Positions 23,637 through 32,858 of a stretch of DNA of 33,918 nt are shown piece by piece; the stretch's first letter is position 1; each line of letters starts with the position of its first letter. The notes below the pieces were generated by a model. That model ran no database searches, was not told the DNA's origin, and saw only the letters and a list, made by a program, of their open reading frames with translations. A program made the translations under genes and the position numbers. Origin of the DNA: Asaia bogorensis (GTDB taxonomy: Bacteria; Pseudomonadota; Alphaproteobacteria; Acetobacterales; Acetobacteraceae); NCBI GenBank assembly GCA_945873195.1, contig CAMCDA010000025.1, positions 1 through 33,918 of the forward strand. Reading direction: 5' to 3'.

Positions 23637-24177
23637 CCAGGCAGGCCTTGATATAGCGCACGAAATGGCTGGCCGGCGGGGTTTCCAGGCCCTTGACCTT
23701 CGCTCCTTCGTCAAACCGGCGAAGCTGGACGGCGTCCATCGCATGCGGCAGGGCGCGGAAGGCGGCGACCTCGGCGTCCGACATCGGGCCGCCCTGCAGC
23801 GACAGGCTCAGCACGCTGTCGGCGGACAGGCGGGCGAAATAGTCCGATTCCGTCGCGCAGAGATAGCGCTTCGCCGCCACATGAAGCCTGACGGGTTCGG
23901 TCACCTCCTGGCCGAAGTGGTTGGCCAGATAGGTCTGGCCGAGTGCCTCATGCTGGTCGTCAATTCCTTGGGCGGCAGGGTCTTCGCCCAGGTCGTGGAC
24001 CATGTGGCCGATATCGTGCAGCAGGCTGGCGGTGATCAGCGCGGGCGAGCAGCCGGCCTGTTCGGCCAAAAGGGCGGCCTGCAGGGCATGGGCCCGCTGA
24101 TTGAGGTTGCTCAGCCCGTATTGGCGGTGTCCCTTACCTTCGATCAGGCCAACCAGTTCCTCAACAATGTCCATCAT
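23629..24177 (-). CDS. PhnZ-like HD-domain oxygenase family protein
   Basis: This 182-aa HD-domain protein aligns well by eye with PhnZ, the mixed-valence diiron oxygenase that cleaves the C-P bond of 2-amino-1-hydroxyethylphosphonate. The presumed metal ligands are all present: H30, H54-D55 and H58 in LLHDIGH, H76, H99 and D156. K103 in HVAAKRYLC and Y20 match PhnZ residues near the substrate. The residue equivalent to the PhnZ glutamate that contacts the substrate amine appears to be serine (S23), so the substrate may differ. No other phosphonate genes are in the window. The start is the ATG at 24177 or 24174; the longer frame to 24354 overlaps the divergent peptidase. It is convergent with the RES toxin. 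Confidence 0.82.
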   Translation of the reverse strand: MMDIVEELVGLIEGKGHRQYGLSNLNQRAHALQAALLAEQAGCSPALITASLLHDIGHMVHDLGEDPAAQGIDDQHEALGQTYLANHFGQEVTEPVRLHVAAKRYLCATESDYFARLSADSVLSLSLQGGPMSDAEVAAFRALPHAMDAVQLRRFDEGAKVKGLETPPASHFVRYIKACLVN

Positions 24178-24342
24178 GCCACCCGCTAGGAATTCCGTGG
24201 GAATGTTACAGCGCGCCACCCCGGGCCGGCAAAGGACGTTCCGATGACAGCGCCGGCAATCGCGCCTTGCCGGCGGGCGCGCGCGCCGTGACAATCGCCA
24301 ACCACCCCACACAGCCGACCGGACCGACACGGGAGACGTTTG

Positions 24343-25743
24343 ATGCTCGACCAAACCCTGACATGCACCGCCGAACCGGGCACCGATTCGCGGCCCCTAT
24401 ACGCGGTCCGACCCGCGGGGCTGGAGGCGCTGATGGCAGCCCTGCCCCCCGCGCAGGCCGCCTACCTCCGCGCGGTCGATTTCAAGGCGAATGCGAATGA
24501 ATTGCATCTGCTCCAATCCGAGGACGGAATAGGTGCCGCGGTACTAGGGCTGGGCACCGACACCTCACCCTTCGCGTTCGGCGGCCTGCCGACCCGCCTG
24601 CCGGCCGGCAGCGTCTGGCAACTGGAGCCAGGCGACTACGATCCGGCGGCGGCCACGCTGGGGTTTTGCCTGGGTGCCTACCAATATACCGGCGTCCGCC
24701 CGGCCAGCCGAGCGCCCGCTCGGCTGATCGTCGCGGCCGACCAGGAAGCCGCGCTGTCTACCGCCCGCGCCACCTGGATGGTGCGCGACCTGATCAATAC
24801 TCCCGCCAACCTGTTGGGACCAGTCGAACTGGGTGATCTGGCCGCCGCCCTCGGCGCGCGGCACGGCGCCACCGTCACGGTGTCGGCAGGAGAGGCGCTG
24901 GACCGTGACTATCCCACGGTCGCGACGGTCGGCCGGGGCTCCGACCGGCCGGCGCGGGTGGTGACCTTGCGCTGGCGGGGCGGCAAGGCCACGGACGCCT
25001 CGCCGCTGATCTCGCTCTGCGGCAAGGGGGTCTGCTTTGACACCGGCGGCTACGACCTGAAGCCATCCAGCGGCATGCTGCGGATGAAAAAGGACATGGG
25101 CGGCGCCGCGACGGTCCTGGGCTTCGCGCGCATGATCATGGAGGCCGACCTGCCGGTGCGCCTGGATGTGCGCGTGGGCTGCGTCGAGAACTCGGTCTCG
25201 GGCAAGGCCATGCGGCCGCTGGATGTGATCCGCACCCGCGCGGGCCTGACGGTGGAAGTCGGCAATACCGACGCCGAGGGCCGGCTGGTGCTGTGCGACC
25301 TGCTGTTCGAGGCATGCGAGGCAAAGCCCGACCTGCTGATCGATTGTGCAACCTTGACAGGCGCGGCGCGCGTGGCCGTGGGGCCCGATTTACCCGCGCT
25401 GTTCTGCAACGACGATCCAACGGCCGAGGCACTGTTGCGCGTGGGGCACGCCGTGTCCGACCCGATGTGGCGCCTGCCGCTATGGGCCGGCTATGATGAA
25501 TGGTTGAAAAGCCCGATCGCGGACCTGAACAACGTATCGGCGAAGCCATTTGCCGGGGCGGTTGTGGCTGCGCTGTTCCTGCAACGTTTCGTTGCGACAG
25601 GAACGACCTGGGCGCATCTCGATCTGTATGCGTGGAATGATCAGACGCGTCCCGGACGTCCGGAAGGTGGAGAAGCCATGACGATGCGTTCATTGTTCAC
25701 GCTGGTGAATGAACGATTTTGTAATGATCTGTCCTCGACATGA
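24343..25743 (+). CDS. M17 leucyl aminopeptidase family protein
   Basis: This 466-aa member of the M17 cytosolic aminopeptidase family releases N-terminal amino acids and uses two metal ions. The catalytic C-terminal half carries CGKGVCFDTGGYDLKPSSGMLRMKKDMGGAA and the family signature NTDAEGRLVLCDLL. A variable N-terminal domain precedes it (about 1-160). The ATG at 24343 has GGGAG 7 nt upstream. The TTG just before it is rejected. The gene is divergent from the PhnZ-like gene with a 165-nt gap. The tail (ERFCNDLSST) is short and of lower GC. It is likely a housekeeping peptide-recycling enzyme. Confidence 0.93.
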   Translation: MLDQTLTCTAEPGTDSRPLYAVRPAGLEALMAALPPAQAAYLRAVDFKANANELHLLQSEDGIGAAVLGLGTDTSPFAFGGLPTRLPAGSVWQLEPGDYDPAAATLGFCLGAYQYTGVRPASRAPARLIVAADQEAALSTARATWMVRDLINTPANLLGPVELGDLAAALGARHGATVTVSAGEALDRDYPTVATVGRGSDRPARVVTLRWRGGKATDASPLISLCGKGVCFDTGGYDLKPSSGMLRMKKDMGGAATVLGFARMIMEADLPVRLDVRVGCVENSVSGKAMRPLDVIRTRAGLTVEVGNTDAEGRLVLCDLLFEACEAKPDLLIDCATLTGAARVAVGPDLPALFCNDDPTAEALLRVGHAVSDPMWRLPLWAGYDEWLKSPIADLNNVSAKPFAGAVVAALFLQRFVATGTTWAHLDLYAWNDQTRPGRPEGGEAMTMRSLFTLVNERFCNDLSST

Positions 25744-25805
25744 TAAAGGACACCGTACTGCGCCTGTAAACGGCCGGTCCATCTCCCGATATGCTTGACT
25801 TCGAT

Positions 25806-25890
25806 GAAGCGCGGCTCTAGCTGTTAAGCCTGCGCCGCGCTTCCGCAACGGAATGATCCCGGCAAAATCGCATGCTTTTCATGAGCATGC
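25806..25890. promoter_or_regulatory. Inverted repeats in the pepA-like / marR gap
   Basis: The 246-nt gap holds two clear inverted repeats. GAAGCGCGGC (25806-25815) matches GCCGCGCTTC (25834-25843) with an 18-nt loop, and is a plausible terminator for the aminopeptidase or a leader hairpin. GCATGC-TTTTCATGA-GCATGC spans 25870-25890. A TTGACT at 25794-25799 could be a -35, but the matching -10 is poor. One or both repeats may serve the downstream MarR gene. Confidence 0.4.
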
Positions 25891-25989
25891 CGTGCACTGA
25901 TCGCGAAATTGTTCGAAACCACAACCAATGCCAGACGCCCCTGCGACCAATGGCATCAACACGAGCAATCATACCGTCGCCAGGATGGC

Positions 25990-26406
25990 ATGAACGAGAA
26001 AGGGTACACCGTGGCAGCCCCACCCTCCGCACCAGATCAACTTGTTGGAATCCTCCGCGACACGATCGTCGCGATGGTTCGTCGCGATGGGGTCGACCTG
26101 TCCGCTCGGCAGTTCGGCGTTTTCCTTACCTGCTACCTCAATGACGGCGCCCATACGGTTCGGGGACTTGCCGCTGATCTGAACGTATCGAAACCCGCCA
26201 TCACGCGCGCGCTGGATCGGCTCGCGGAGTTGGACTACGCGCGGCGGAAGGTCGATCCGCTCGACCGGCGAAGCGTGATCGTCCAGCGTACACCGAAAGG
26301 ATCGGCGTTTCTGCGTGATCTGCGTGGCATCCTGGCGGAGGCCGCCGGTGAGGGGAAGAAAGCCCCGGCAGCCGCGCGGGCATCCGGCCGCCGCAGCACG
26401 ACCTGA
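25990..26406 (+). CDS. MarR family transcriptional regulator
   Basis: This 138-aa winged helix-turn-helix protein has LSARQFGVFLTCYLNDGAHTVRGLAADLNVSKPAITRALDRLAELDYARRKVDPLDRRSVIVQRTPKG, the standard MarR recognition helix and DxRS wing. The C-terminal tail is short, basic and Ala-rich (KKAPAAARASGRRSTT), so the second dimerisation helix seems shorter than usual. The ATG at 25990 has AGGAT 5 nt upstream. A TTG at 25909 is rejected. It is convergent with the hybrid kinase (28-nt gap). The target and ligand are unknown. It may regulate itself through the repeats at 25806-25890. Confidence 0.87.
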   Translation: MNEKGYTVAAPPSAPDQLVGILRDTIVAMVRRDGVDLSARQFGVFLTCYLNDGAHTVRGLAADLNVSKPAITRALDRLAELDYARRKVDPLDRRSVIVQRTPKGSAFLRDLRGILAEAAGEGKKAPAAARASGRRSTT

Positions 26407-26434
26407 TCCGGTAAACAGACCAACGGCCGCGGTA

Positions 26435-29065
26435 TTACAGGGAAGGCTCGCGTTCATCCGCCGCGAGCTTGACCTCCGCCGCGGACCGCCAGATCTCGAA
26501 ATCCCGCCGCAGCCTGGCCACGTCATCGTCCGCCAGCGATCCACCCTCCCGCAGCCGAACCTCGGTCTCCATGGCAAATTTCGCGAGAACGGGCGCCCCA
26601 ACGGTCGCCGTTGCGCCTTTCAGTGTGTGGATTTCCCTGAGGTCGATTGAACCGTCACGATCGGGGTGAGTCAGCCGGTCAAGCCGAGCGGTGGTTTCGG
26701 TGATGAAGAGGTGGATCATCTCCTGGATGCCGTCCTGCCCGATCGCATCCTCCATTTCCGCCAGGACAGCCAGATCGAGCGGGGATTTTTCCGGGTCGGG
26801 CATGGCGGAGGGCAACCTTTCAGGCTCGGTCGGCGCAGGGGGTTCAAGAGGGATGAAGCGGGTGACCGCGCCAATCGCCGTCAGGATTGCGTTCAGCAGC
26901 GTTTCCTTCTGCACGGGCTTGGCAACGAACAGATTCATCCCGGCATTGAGACAGGCCTTCACGTCCTCGGGGAATGCATTGGCGGTCAGTGCGATAATAG
27001 GCAGGTCCGCGAGGCGTCCGCCCTGCCGGCGGATCAGCCGTGTCGCTTCCAGGCCATCCATCTCCGGCATCCGCATATCCATGCAGATCACGTCGTACAG
27101 GAACGTGGTGGCGGCATCGACGGCTTCCAGCCCGTCTCCCGCGACGTCGACCTGCACGTTGAACGCCCGCAACATCTGGAGCGCCACGAACTGGTTGGTG
27201 GGATTATCCTCGGCGAACAGCAGGCGCAAAGGGCGGCCGAGGGTTCGGACATAGGCCTCGAACGCGGCGATGACATTCGCATCCCGCCGTTCCTCCGCGT
27301 CCACCGCCGCGGTGACCGGCAGCGTGAGATCGAGCCGGAATACCGTCCCTTCCCCCAACACGGATTCGACGGTGATCGCGCCGCCCATCTGTTCGATCAG
27401 GCGTCGGCTGATCGCGAGCCCCATGCCGGTGCCGCCGAACCGCCGGTTGATCGTGGCATCCGCCTGGACGAAATCGCCGAACAGCAGGCCAACCCGGTCG
27501 GGCTCGATGCCGATACCCGTGTCCCGGATCAGCCACTGCACGGCGGCGGGGTCGTCCGAGCCGCCGACGCGCCGGCATTCAATCGTCACCGAGCCGGTTT
27601 CGGTGAACTTGATCGCGTTTGATACGAAGTTGAGCAGCACCTGCCGGATGCGTCCGGCATCTCCCAGCAGCGCGGCCGGCAAGGTGTGATCGCAGGACAC
27701 AGTGATGATCAGGCCCTTGGCGCGTGCCCGAGGCCCCAGGATGCTGACGATCCCATGCGTGAGCGTCACCGGCGAGAACGCCATGTCCTCGAACGTCATG
27801 CGGCCGGCGTCGAGTTTCGACAGGTCCAGGATGTCGTTCAAAATCCGCAGCAGGCAGTCACCGGAATCGCGAATGGCCTCCACGATCCGGCGTTGCTGGG
27901 TGGTGAGGTCGCCGTCCAGCAAGGTTCCGGTCAGGCCGAGCACACCGTTCATCGGTGTGCGAATCTCATGGCTCATCATCGCCAGGAAGCCCGATTTCGC
28001 TCGGCTGGCTTCCTCGGCATGACGCTCCCGCTCCCGCGCGAGGGCCGCTTCGGCCTGGGCACGGGCCTGCTCCGCCTCGGCCCGCTCAGCTCGTTCAAGA
28101 CCCAGAGCCTGCTGCTGGCGCCACCAACGCGCGACCGCGAGGGCGGCGATGCCGATCCAAAGGAAGCAGCCCAGGCTGACCAACCCGATCATCCACGCCA
28201 AGCCTGACCAGTCGCGCAGCGCCGCGGCCTGGGATCGGCTGACCCGCACCTGCATCGGAAAGCCCGACAGCGCGGATTCGGCCGTGATCATCGCGATGTC
28301 GCGTCCGCCCTTGATGACGTTCAAGAGCGGCTTATCCCGCGCGATCTCTCCAATGCGGGCGGGTCGTCCCTGGCGGTTTGTGGTGGGAAAGCGCGCCATG
28401 ATGACGTCATCAACGCGCAGCAGGGCAATGGACGGCTCGCCATCCCGTGACACGGATCGATAGACCTCCTCGAAATAGGCCATCGAGACCGTGCCGATGA
28501 CGAATCCCGCAAAGTTTCCGTCGGTTCCGCTGATGCGCCGAACCAGGTGAAACACCCATTGCCCCGAGGCGACGTCTCGCGTCGGGCGGCTGAGGAAGCG
28601 GGACATCAGCGGATCGTTCCGCAGTGCGGCGAAATACTCGGTCCCGGACAGATCTGTCTCGGGCTGCGGCCACAAACGGGAGGAATTCACGAGCTTTCCA
28701 TCGGCATCGGTGATGCGGAGGGATTGCAGGAACGGCAGCCCCGTCATCCGCTCGCTCAAGCGGAAATACATGTCTCGGCCGGACAGGGATTGCATCGGCG
28801 ACTCATGCTCGGGCGGGGTGGAGGCGTCGATGAAATCCGCCAGTTCGGTCAGCACGAGGTCGACGCCATGCAGCGTCCGGTTTGCCTGCTCCGCCAGTGC
28901 CACGCTCAGGCTTTTCAGGTTCGTCTGGGCATCACGCAGCGTGCCGTCGCGCATGCCAAGGACCGCGATCGTCTCGGCCGCGGCGATCGAGATGATAACA
29001 ACGCACAGGCCCGCCAGCAAAAGAACGACCGGACGCCGGCCCGTCCCACGTGTTTGCACCGTCAC
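26435..29065 (-). CDS. Cache-type hybrid histidine kinase with receiver and Hpt domains
   Basis: This kinase is about 876 aa from the GTG at 29065. TM1 (about 12-36) and TM2 (about 290-315) flank a periplasmic sensor that looks like a double-Cache (PDC) domain, with [28 protein letters not shown] and [12 protein letters not shown] charged coiled coil leads to the HisKA box [13 protein letters not shown] (H366). The ATPase domain has the N-box [19 protein letters not shown] and [10 protein letters not shown] receiver (phospho-Asp D663 in [10 protein letters not shown]) and a C-terminal Hpt domain (H813 in [11 protein letters not shown]) complete a phosphorelay in one chain. The final output regulator is not adjacent. 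Earlier in-frame starts up to 29179 overlap the DUF3445 gene and are less likely; a GTG at 29059 is also possible. Confidence 0.9.
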   Translation of the reverse strand: MTVQTRGTGRRPVVLLLAGLCVVIISIAAAETIAVLGMRDGTLRDAQTNLKSLSVALAEQANRTLHGVDLVLTELADFIDASTPPEHESPMQSLSGRDMYFRLSERMTGLPFLQSLRITDADGKLVNSSRLWPQPETDLSGTEYFAALRNDPLMSRFLSRPTRDVASGQWVFHLVRRISGTDGNFAGFVIGTVSMAYFEEVYRSVSRDGEPSIALLRVDDVIMARFPTTNRQGRPARIGEIARDKPLLNVIKGGRDIAMITAESALSGFPMQVRVSRSQAAALRDWSGLAWMIGLVSLGCFLWIGIAALAVARWWRQQQALGLERAERAEAEQARAQAEAALARERERHAEEASRAKSGFLAMMSHEIRTPMNGVLGLTGTLLDGDLTTQQRRIVEAIRDSGDCLLRILNDILDLSKLDAGRMTFEDMAFSPVTLTHGIVSILGPRARAKGLIITVSCDHTLPAALLGDAGRIRQVLLNFVSNAIKFTETGSVTIECRRVGGSDDPAAVQWLIRDTGIGIEPDRVGLLFGDFVQADATINRRFGGTGMGLAISRRLIEQMGGAITVESVLGEGTVFRLDLTLPVTAAVDAEERRDANVIAAFEAYVRTLGRPLRLLFAEDNPTNQFVALQMLRAFNVQVDVAGDGLEAVDAATTFLYDVICMDMRMPEMDGLEATRLIRRQGGRLADLPIIALTANAFPEDVKACLNAGMNLFVAKPVQKETLLNAILTAIGAVTRFIPLEPPAPTEPERLPSAMPDPEKSPLDLAVLAEMEDAIGQDGIQEMIHLFITETTARLDRLTHPDRDGSIDLREIHTLKGATATVGAPVLAKFAMETEVRLREGGSLADDDVARLRRDFEIWRSAAEVKLAADEREPSL

Positions 29066-29144
29066 AATGCCAGGCCCCTTCCGTCGTCGCGTCCCCGAAA
29101 CGGGTCCGCGCGGCGCAATATGGAGGCAAGGCGTAAACGAAGAG

Positions 29145-30065
29145 TTAAGGCGGCATACGGGAGGAACCAGCCTCCGCATCCAGCCAGCCGGTCAGCGCGG
29201 CCTGGATGGGGCGCATGCTCTTGTAATGCATGATCGTGTCCGGCAAAGCGCGCACCGCCCCGGCGAGCCTGGCCGCCAGTTCGGGCGTACGGATGACGGC
29301 ATCAAGCCGGAAGCAATGCACCCGGATGCCGAACAGGACGGCGTCGCTGTCGGGCAGGCGGCGGAGCGTCTGCCGCTCCACCCGCAGATACAGGTTTGCC
29401 CCAGCGTTCGCTTGCGTGATGGCGGTGTTGGTGCCTTCCCGCCACTTGCCGGTGGGCTGGAACAGGGCCGGATCATCCAGCACGGACCAGTTGAGGCGCG
29501 CGGCGATGTGCCCATCCTTGAGGTGCCGCATGAAGCGGTCGACCGGCTTTTCCAGGCGTTCGGCATAGACCGGCACGGGGCCGTGCACGTCCGCGAGCGG
29601 CTTGCCGATCTTCTCGCCCAGGCGCCAGCGGCTGGGGAAGCACAGGACGGCGGCGGTGAAGATCGGGGTCTCGTCCTGGACCTGGATGATGCACAGATCC
29701 TCCTGCACCAGCCTGCCGGCCAGTTCCAGGGGGTCCTGCCCGGGATCACCGAGGTTCCAGGTTTCCGCGGTCAGGTGGTTGGTCAGGCGGTCGCCGGATC
29801 GGGTGAACCAGGTTGGGTGATGCGTCACCAGATTATCCGCCACGCGCGTCAGGGCCTCGGCCCGGGCGGCGTCGGAAACCGGGAGGGCTGCGAAGACCTC
29901 CGCATGGTGTTCGGCCAGAAGGCGGCGGCGTTCGGCCATCTCGGCGGGATAGAGGGCGTCGAACTCGAACCAGTCCGCGTCGGTGGCGGCGGTCAGGCCG
30001 AGGGCCATCCGGTGGGGGCCGGCTTCGAAGGGGAGGTAGATTGTCTCGGGGGGCAGCGGGCGCAT
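29145..30065 (-). CDS. HODM family (DUF3445) heme-dependent oxidative N-demethylase-like protein
   Basis: This 306-aa protein matches the DUF3445 / heme-dependent oxidative N-demethylase family, whose characterised members demethylate small secondary amines using a PAS-like heme domain. Typical stretches are [64 protein letters not shown] and [26 protein letters not shown]. The ATG at 30065 has AGGA 5 nt upstream. The frame continuing to 30293 runs through repeats and is rejected. The reductase and other subunits seen in some demethylase clusters are absent, so its electron source and substrate are unknown. It lies 79 nt upstream of the hybrid kinase on the same strand. Confidence 0.88.
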   Translation of the reverse strand: MRPLPPETIYLPFEAGPHRMALGLTAATDADWFEFDALYPAEMAERRRLLAEHHAEVFAALPVSDAARAEALTRVADNLVTHHPTWFTRSGDRLTNHLTAETWNLGDPGQDPLELAGRLVQEDLCIIQVQDETPIFTAAVLCFPSRWRLGEKIGKPLADVHGPVPVYAERLEKPVDRFMRHLKDGHIAARLNWSVLDDPALFQPTGKWREGTNTAITQANAGANLYLRVERQTLRRLPDSDAVLFGIRVHCFRLDAVIRTPELAARLAGAVRALPDTIMHYKSMRPIQAALTGWLDAEAGSSRMPP

Positions 30066-30117
30066 CTTGGTCCTGGGCGGAGGGAGCCCGCGATTTGACC
30101 ATCCAGCGGCGGGGGCT

Positions 30118-30216
30118 GCAACGCGGGGGGCGCGTTGCGTTCCCCTTCCCGTCATCCTTGTGCCGGGGACCGATCGCGACAAGGTGCCGGGGATGGTCCC
30201 CGCGACGAGCGCGGGG
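30118..30216. repeat. Two hairpins of REP-like type downstream of the GNAT gene
   Basis: GCAACGCG/CGCGTTGC with a 5-G loop forms an 8-bp stem at 30118-30138. CCCCGCG-ACGAG-CGCGGGG forms a 7-bp stem at 30198-30216, within a sequence of the TCATCCCCGCG type that is widespread as an intergenic repeat in Alphaproteobacteria. The decamer GTGCCGGGGA also occurs twice between them. The first hairpin could terminate the GNAT transcript (minus strand). Confidence 0.55.
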
Positions 30217-30237
30217 ATGAGGGATGGGCGGCGCGTG

Positions 30238-31236
30238 CTATCCCCCGCCATCGAGCCGCTTCCAGAAGAAGACCGTCGTGTCGTAGCGGCCATCCGGCAT
30301 CAGGGCGTAGCCGGGGATCGACCCGAGTTCTTGCCAGCCCATCGCGCGATACAGAGCCTCAGCCGGGTCGCCCTGGCGGGTTTCCAGCGTCAGCAGCACG
30401 CGGCCGGCGGCGCGGGCCTCCTGCTCCACCCGTTCCATCAGGCGACGGGCCAGGCCGTGGCGGCGGCAGGCGGGATCGACCAGGAGCTTGGAGACCGCGG
30501 CGCAATGGGGCTGGTTCTGAGCCGGGGAAAACGTCAGCGTGACCGTGCCGCCGAGCACGCCTCCGGCCCAGCCGGCGAGCACGATCTTCGAGCCGGCGGC
30601 GATATCGCGGGCGGCCGCCTGCCAGAAGCCTCGGGCCGTGGCGCGTGGCAGCGGCGGGAGGAAATAGACCCCTGCCCCCTCCTCCACGCAGGCCTCCAGG
30701 ATCGCGGACAAACGCGGTTCGGCCGAGGCGGTGGCGGCGGTGTCCAGTGCCTCGATCCCGTCCACCGGCTTGGCATAGGCGTATTCGAGCGAGTGGGAGA
30801 TGTCGTTCAGCACCCGGATCGGGCCGGAGCGGATATAGGAGCGGTTTTCATAGAACCGGTGCGCGCGGTCGAAGCGGGTGTCGGACCACAGGACCAGGCG
30901 GGTGGCGCCGGATGCGATGGCATGGGCCTCGGCTGTGTCGAGCAGGCGGTGTCCCAAGCCGGAACCGTGCAGAGCGGGGCTGACATAGACCCGGCAGATT
31001 TCCCAGGCGCCGTCGTTGTGTGGGCAGGTGGCGATCATGCCCTCGATCGCACCGTTGGGGGCTTCCGCGACCCAGAGGGCCCCGCCCTTGCCGGCGTAGT
31101 ATGTGGCCAGGGCGTGGAGTTCGGGCATTTCCCCGTCTACGTCCATCTTCACGCCGGGGTACTGCGACCAGCAGGCCCAGATCAGGGCAATGAGGGCGTC
31201 GGCGTCGGAGTCTCGGCCGGGACGGAGGGTGGTCAT
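30238..31236 (-). CDS. Tandem GNAT-family N-acetyltransferase
   Basis: This 332-aa protein contains two GNAT domains. The first (about 1-155) has the acetyl-CoA pyrophosphate loop ICRVYVSPALHGSGLGHRLLDTA. The second (about 170-325) has AAVSKLLVDPACRRHGLARRLMERV and ends with a GWQELGSIPGYALMPDGRYDTTVFFWKRL tail typical of small-molecule acetyltransferases. Double GNATs often keep one active and one regulatory domain; both loops look usable here. The substrate is unknown. It lies between two REP-like regions, with the DUF3445 gene downstream and the class I aminotransferase upstream on the same strand. No strong Shine-Dalgarno is seen before the ATG. Confidence 0.87.
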   Translation of the reverse strand: MTTLRPGRDSDADALIALIWACWSQYPGVKMDVDGEMPELHALATYYAGKGGALWVAEAPNGAIEGMIATCPHNDGAWEICRVYVSPALHGSGLGHRLLDTAEAHAIASGATRLVLWSDTRFDRAHRFYENRSYIRSGPIRVLNDISHSLEYAYAKPVDGIEALDTAATASAEPRLSAILEACVEEGAGVYFLPPLPRATARGFWQAAARDIAAGSKIVLAGWAGGVLGGTVTLTFSPAQNQPHCAAVSKLLVDPACRRHGLARRLMERVEQEARAAGRVLLTLETRQGDPAEALYRAMGWQELGSIPGYALMPDGRYDTTVFFWKRLDGGG

Positions 31237-31304
31237 GGCGGGGGCTCGCCCCTGTGCAGGCGGTTGCTGGGGGGCACTAACGATCAGTTGGTCCTGAAAA
31301 CCAC

Positions 31305-31460
31305 CTCCCCCCTTGAGGGGCAGGGTTGGGGTGGGGGGTCTCGCCGCACGGAAAGGGGTTTATCGCCCTTTGGGAAGAAGGGTTGGAGGGTAAGCAACGG
31401 CACCGACTGGGGGGTGATTACCCCCCACCCCGGCCCTCCCCCTCAAGGGGGGAGGGGGAA
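31305..31460. repeat. REP-like inverted doublet, second copy
   Basis: The right unit (31421-31460) is an exact 40-bp copy of 1863-1902. The left unit (31305-31339) is the same element in reverse orientation with three differences over 35 bp. The units face each other across about 80 nt, forming the same doublet architecture as at 1799-1902. The doublet fills the gap between the aminotransferase stop and the GNAT start, and probably gives a large stem-loop in the minus-strand transcript. Confidence 0.85.
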
Positions 31461-31469
31461 GGAGGCGCT

Positions 31470-32672
31470 TCAGCGCAGTTCGCGGCAGAAGTCCTGGATG
31501 CGGCGTAGGCCCTCGATCAGTTCGTCATCCGCGGTGGCCGTGCTGATTCGGAGGTAGGGGGACATGTGGTATGCGGCGCCATGGACGGTTGCGACGTATT
31601 TCTCCTCCAGCAGGGCGAGGCACACATCCTCATCCGTGTTCAGCTTGCGGCCGCCTGACGTCGTCTTGCCCAGCAGGCCGGCCACGTTGGGGAACACGTA
31701 GAACGCGCCCTCGGGCTTGTGGCAGGAGATCCCCGACGCCTGGTTCAGCATGTCCACCGAGATATCGCGGCGGCGCTGATAGGCCGCGCTCTGCTCCCGC
31801 GCGCCATCCTGCGGGCCGTTCAGGGCGGCGACGGCGGCGGCCATCCCGACGGTGGAGATACCGGCCGTCGCCTGGCCCTGCATGTTCACCATCGCCTTGA
31901 TCAGCGCCTTGGGCCCTCCGGCAAAACCGATGCGCCAGCCGGTCATGGCATAGGTCTTGGACACGCCGGACACGGTCAGCACCCGCTCCTTCAGGTCGGG
32001 GGCCACCTGGGCGATCGTCGCATGCTCGACACCCGAGAAGATCAGATGCTCATACATGTCGTCGCAGAGGATCCAGACATGCGGGTGCTTGCGCATCACA
32101 TCGGCGATCGCCCGCATCTCATCGGAGGTGCAGACCGCGCCGGTCGGGTTGTTCGGGCTGTTCAGCACCAGCCATTTGGTCTTCGGCGTGATCGCCGCGT
32201 CGATATCCTCGGGCCGCGGCTTGAAGCCGTTGTTCTGCGGGCAGGTGACGAAGACCGGCGTGCCCTCACACAGTTGCACCATCTGGGCATAGGCGATCCA
32301 GGACGGGACCGGGATCACCACCTCATCCCCCGGATCGACCGTCGCCATGATCGCGTTGAACAGCGCCTGCTTGCCGCCATTGCCCACGCAGATCTCATCC
32401 AGCGCGTAGTCGATCCCCGAGTCGCGCTTGAACTTCGCCTGGATCGCCTTCTTGATCGCCGGCGTCCCATCCTGCGGCGGGTATTTCGTGTCCCCCGCCA
32501 GCGCCGCCTGGTGCGCTGCCTCAATCGCATGCGGGGGGCTGGAGAAATTCGGCTCCCCCGTCGTGAGCGTGATCACGTTCTTGCCGGCGGCGCGCAGTTC
32601 ACGCGCCTTGATGGTCATGGCGACCGAGGCAGCCACTTCAACGCGGCCGAGACGTTGGGAGAAACCGGGCAT
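31470..32672 (-). CDS. Class I PLP-dependent aminotransferase (aspartate aminotransferase-like)
   Basis: This 400-aa fold-type I aminotransferase is similar to alphaproteobacterial aspartate (and prephenate) aminotransferases. The N-terminus MPGFSQRLGRVEVAASVAMTIKARELRAAG and TTGEPNFSSPPHAIEAA are characteristic. NSPNNPTGAVCT and the PLP-lysine motif SGVSKTYAMTGWRIGFAGGP are intact, with the substrate-binding arginine near the end (MSPYLRISTA). The ATG at 32672 is chosen by family alignment over a GTG at 32717. It likely transfers amino groups between aspartate and 2-oxoglutarate. The REP doublet follows 10 nt after its stop. Confidence 0.92.
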   Translation of the reverse strand: MPGFSQRLGRVEVAASVAMTIKARELRAAGKNVITLTTGEPNFSSPPHAIEAAHQAALAGDTKYPPQDGTPAIKKAIQAKFKRDSGIDYALDEICVGNGGKQALFNAIMATVDPGDEVVIPVPSWIAYAQMVQLCEGTPVFVTCPQNNGFKPRPEDIDAAITPKTKWLVLNSPNNPTGAVCTSDEMRAIADVMRKHPHVWILCDDMYEHLIFSGVEHATIAQVAPDLKERVLTVSGVSKTYAMTGWRIGFAGGPKALIKAMVNMQGQATAGISTVGMAAAVAALNGPQDGAREQSAAYQRRRDISVDMLNQASGISCHKPEGAFYVFPNVAGLLGKTTSGGRKLNTDEDVCLALLEEKYVATVHGAAYHMSPYLRISTATADDELIEGLRRIQDFCRELR

Positions 32673-32858
32673 CCATTCAGTCCCTAACGGAAAATGGATG
32701 AATGCGAGGGATGTCACGGTCCTGTCAACACGACCATGGTCGGAGGGGGATGCCAGAGGGGGGACCGGACGGCCGGAACTCCATGCGCGTGCGCCCGCCC
32801 GCGAGCAAGATGCCCGCGACCGGTGGAACGGCGATGACCTGGCTGACGCCGAGCGGGA

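Noticed and set aside
23629-24177. Phosphonate degradation operon
   Set aside because: Only the PhnZ-like protein is present. There is no PhnY, PhnW, PhnX, C-P lyase or phosphonate transporter gene in the window.
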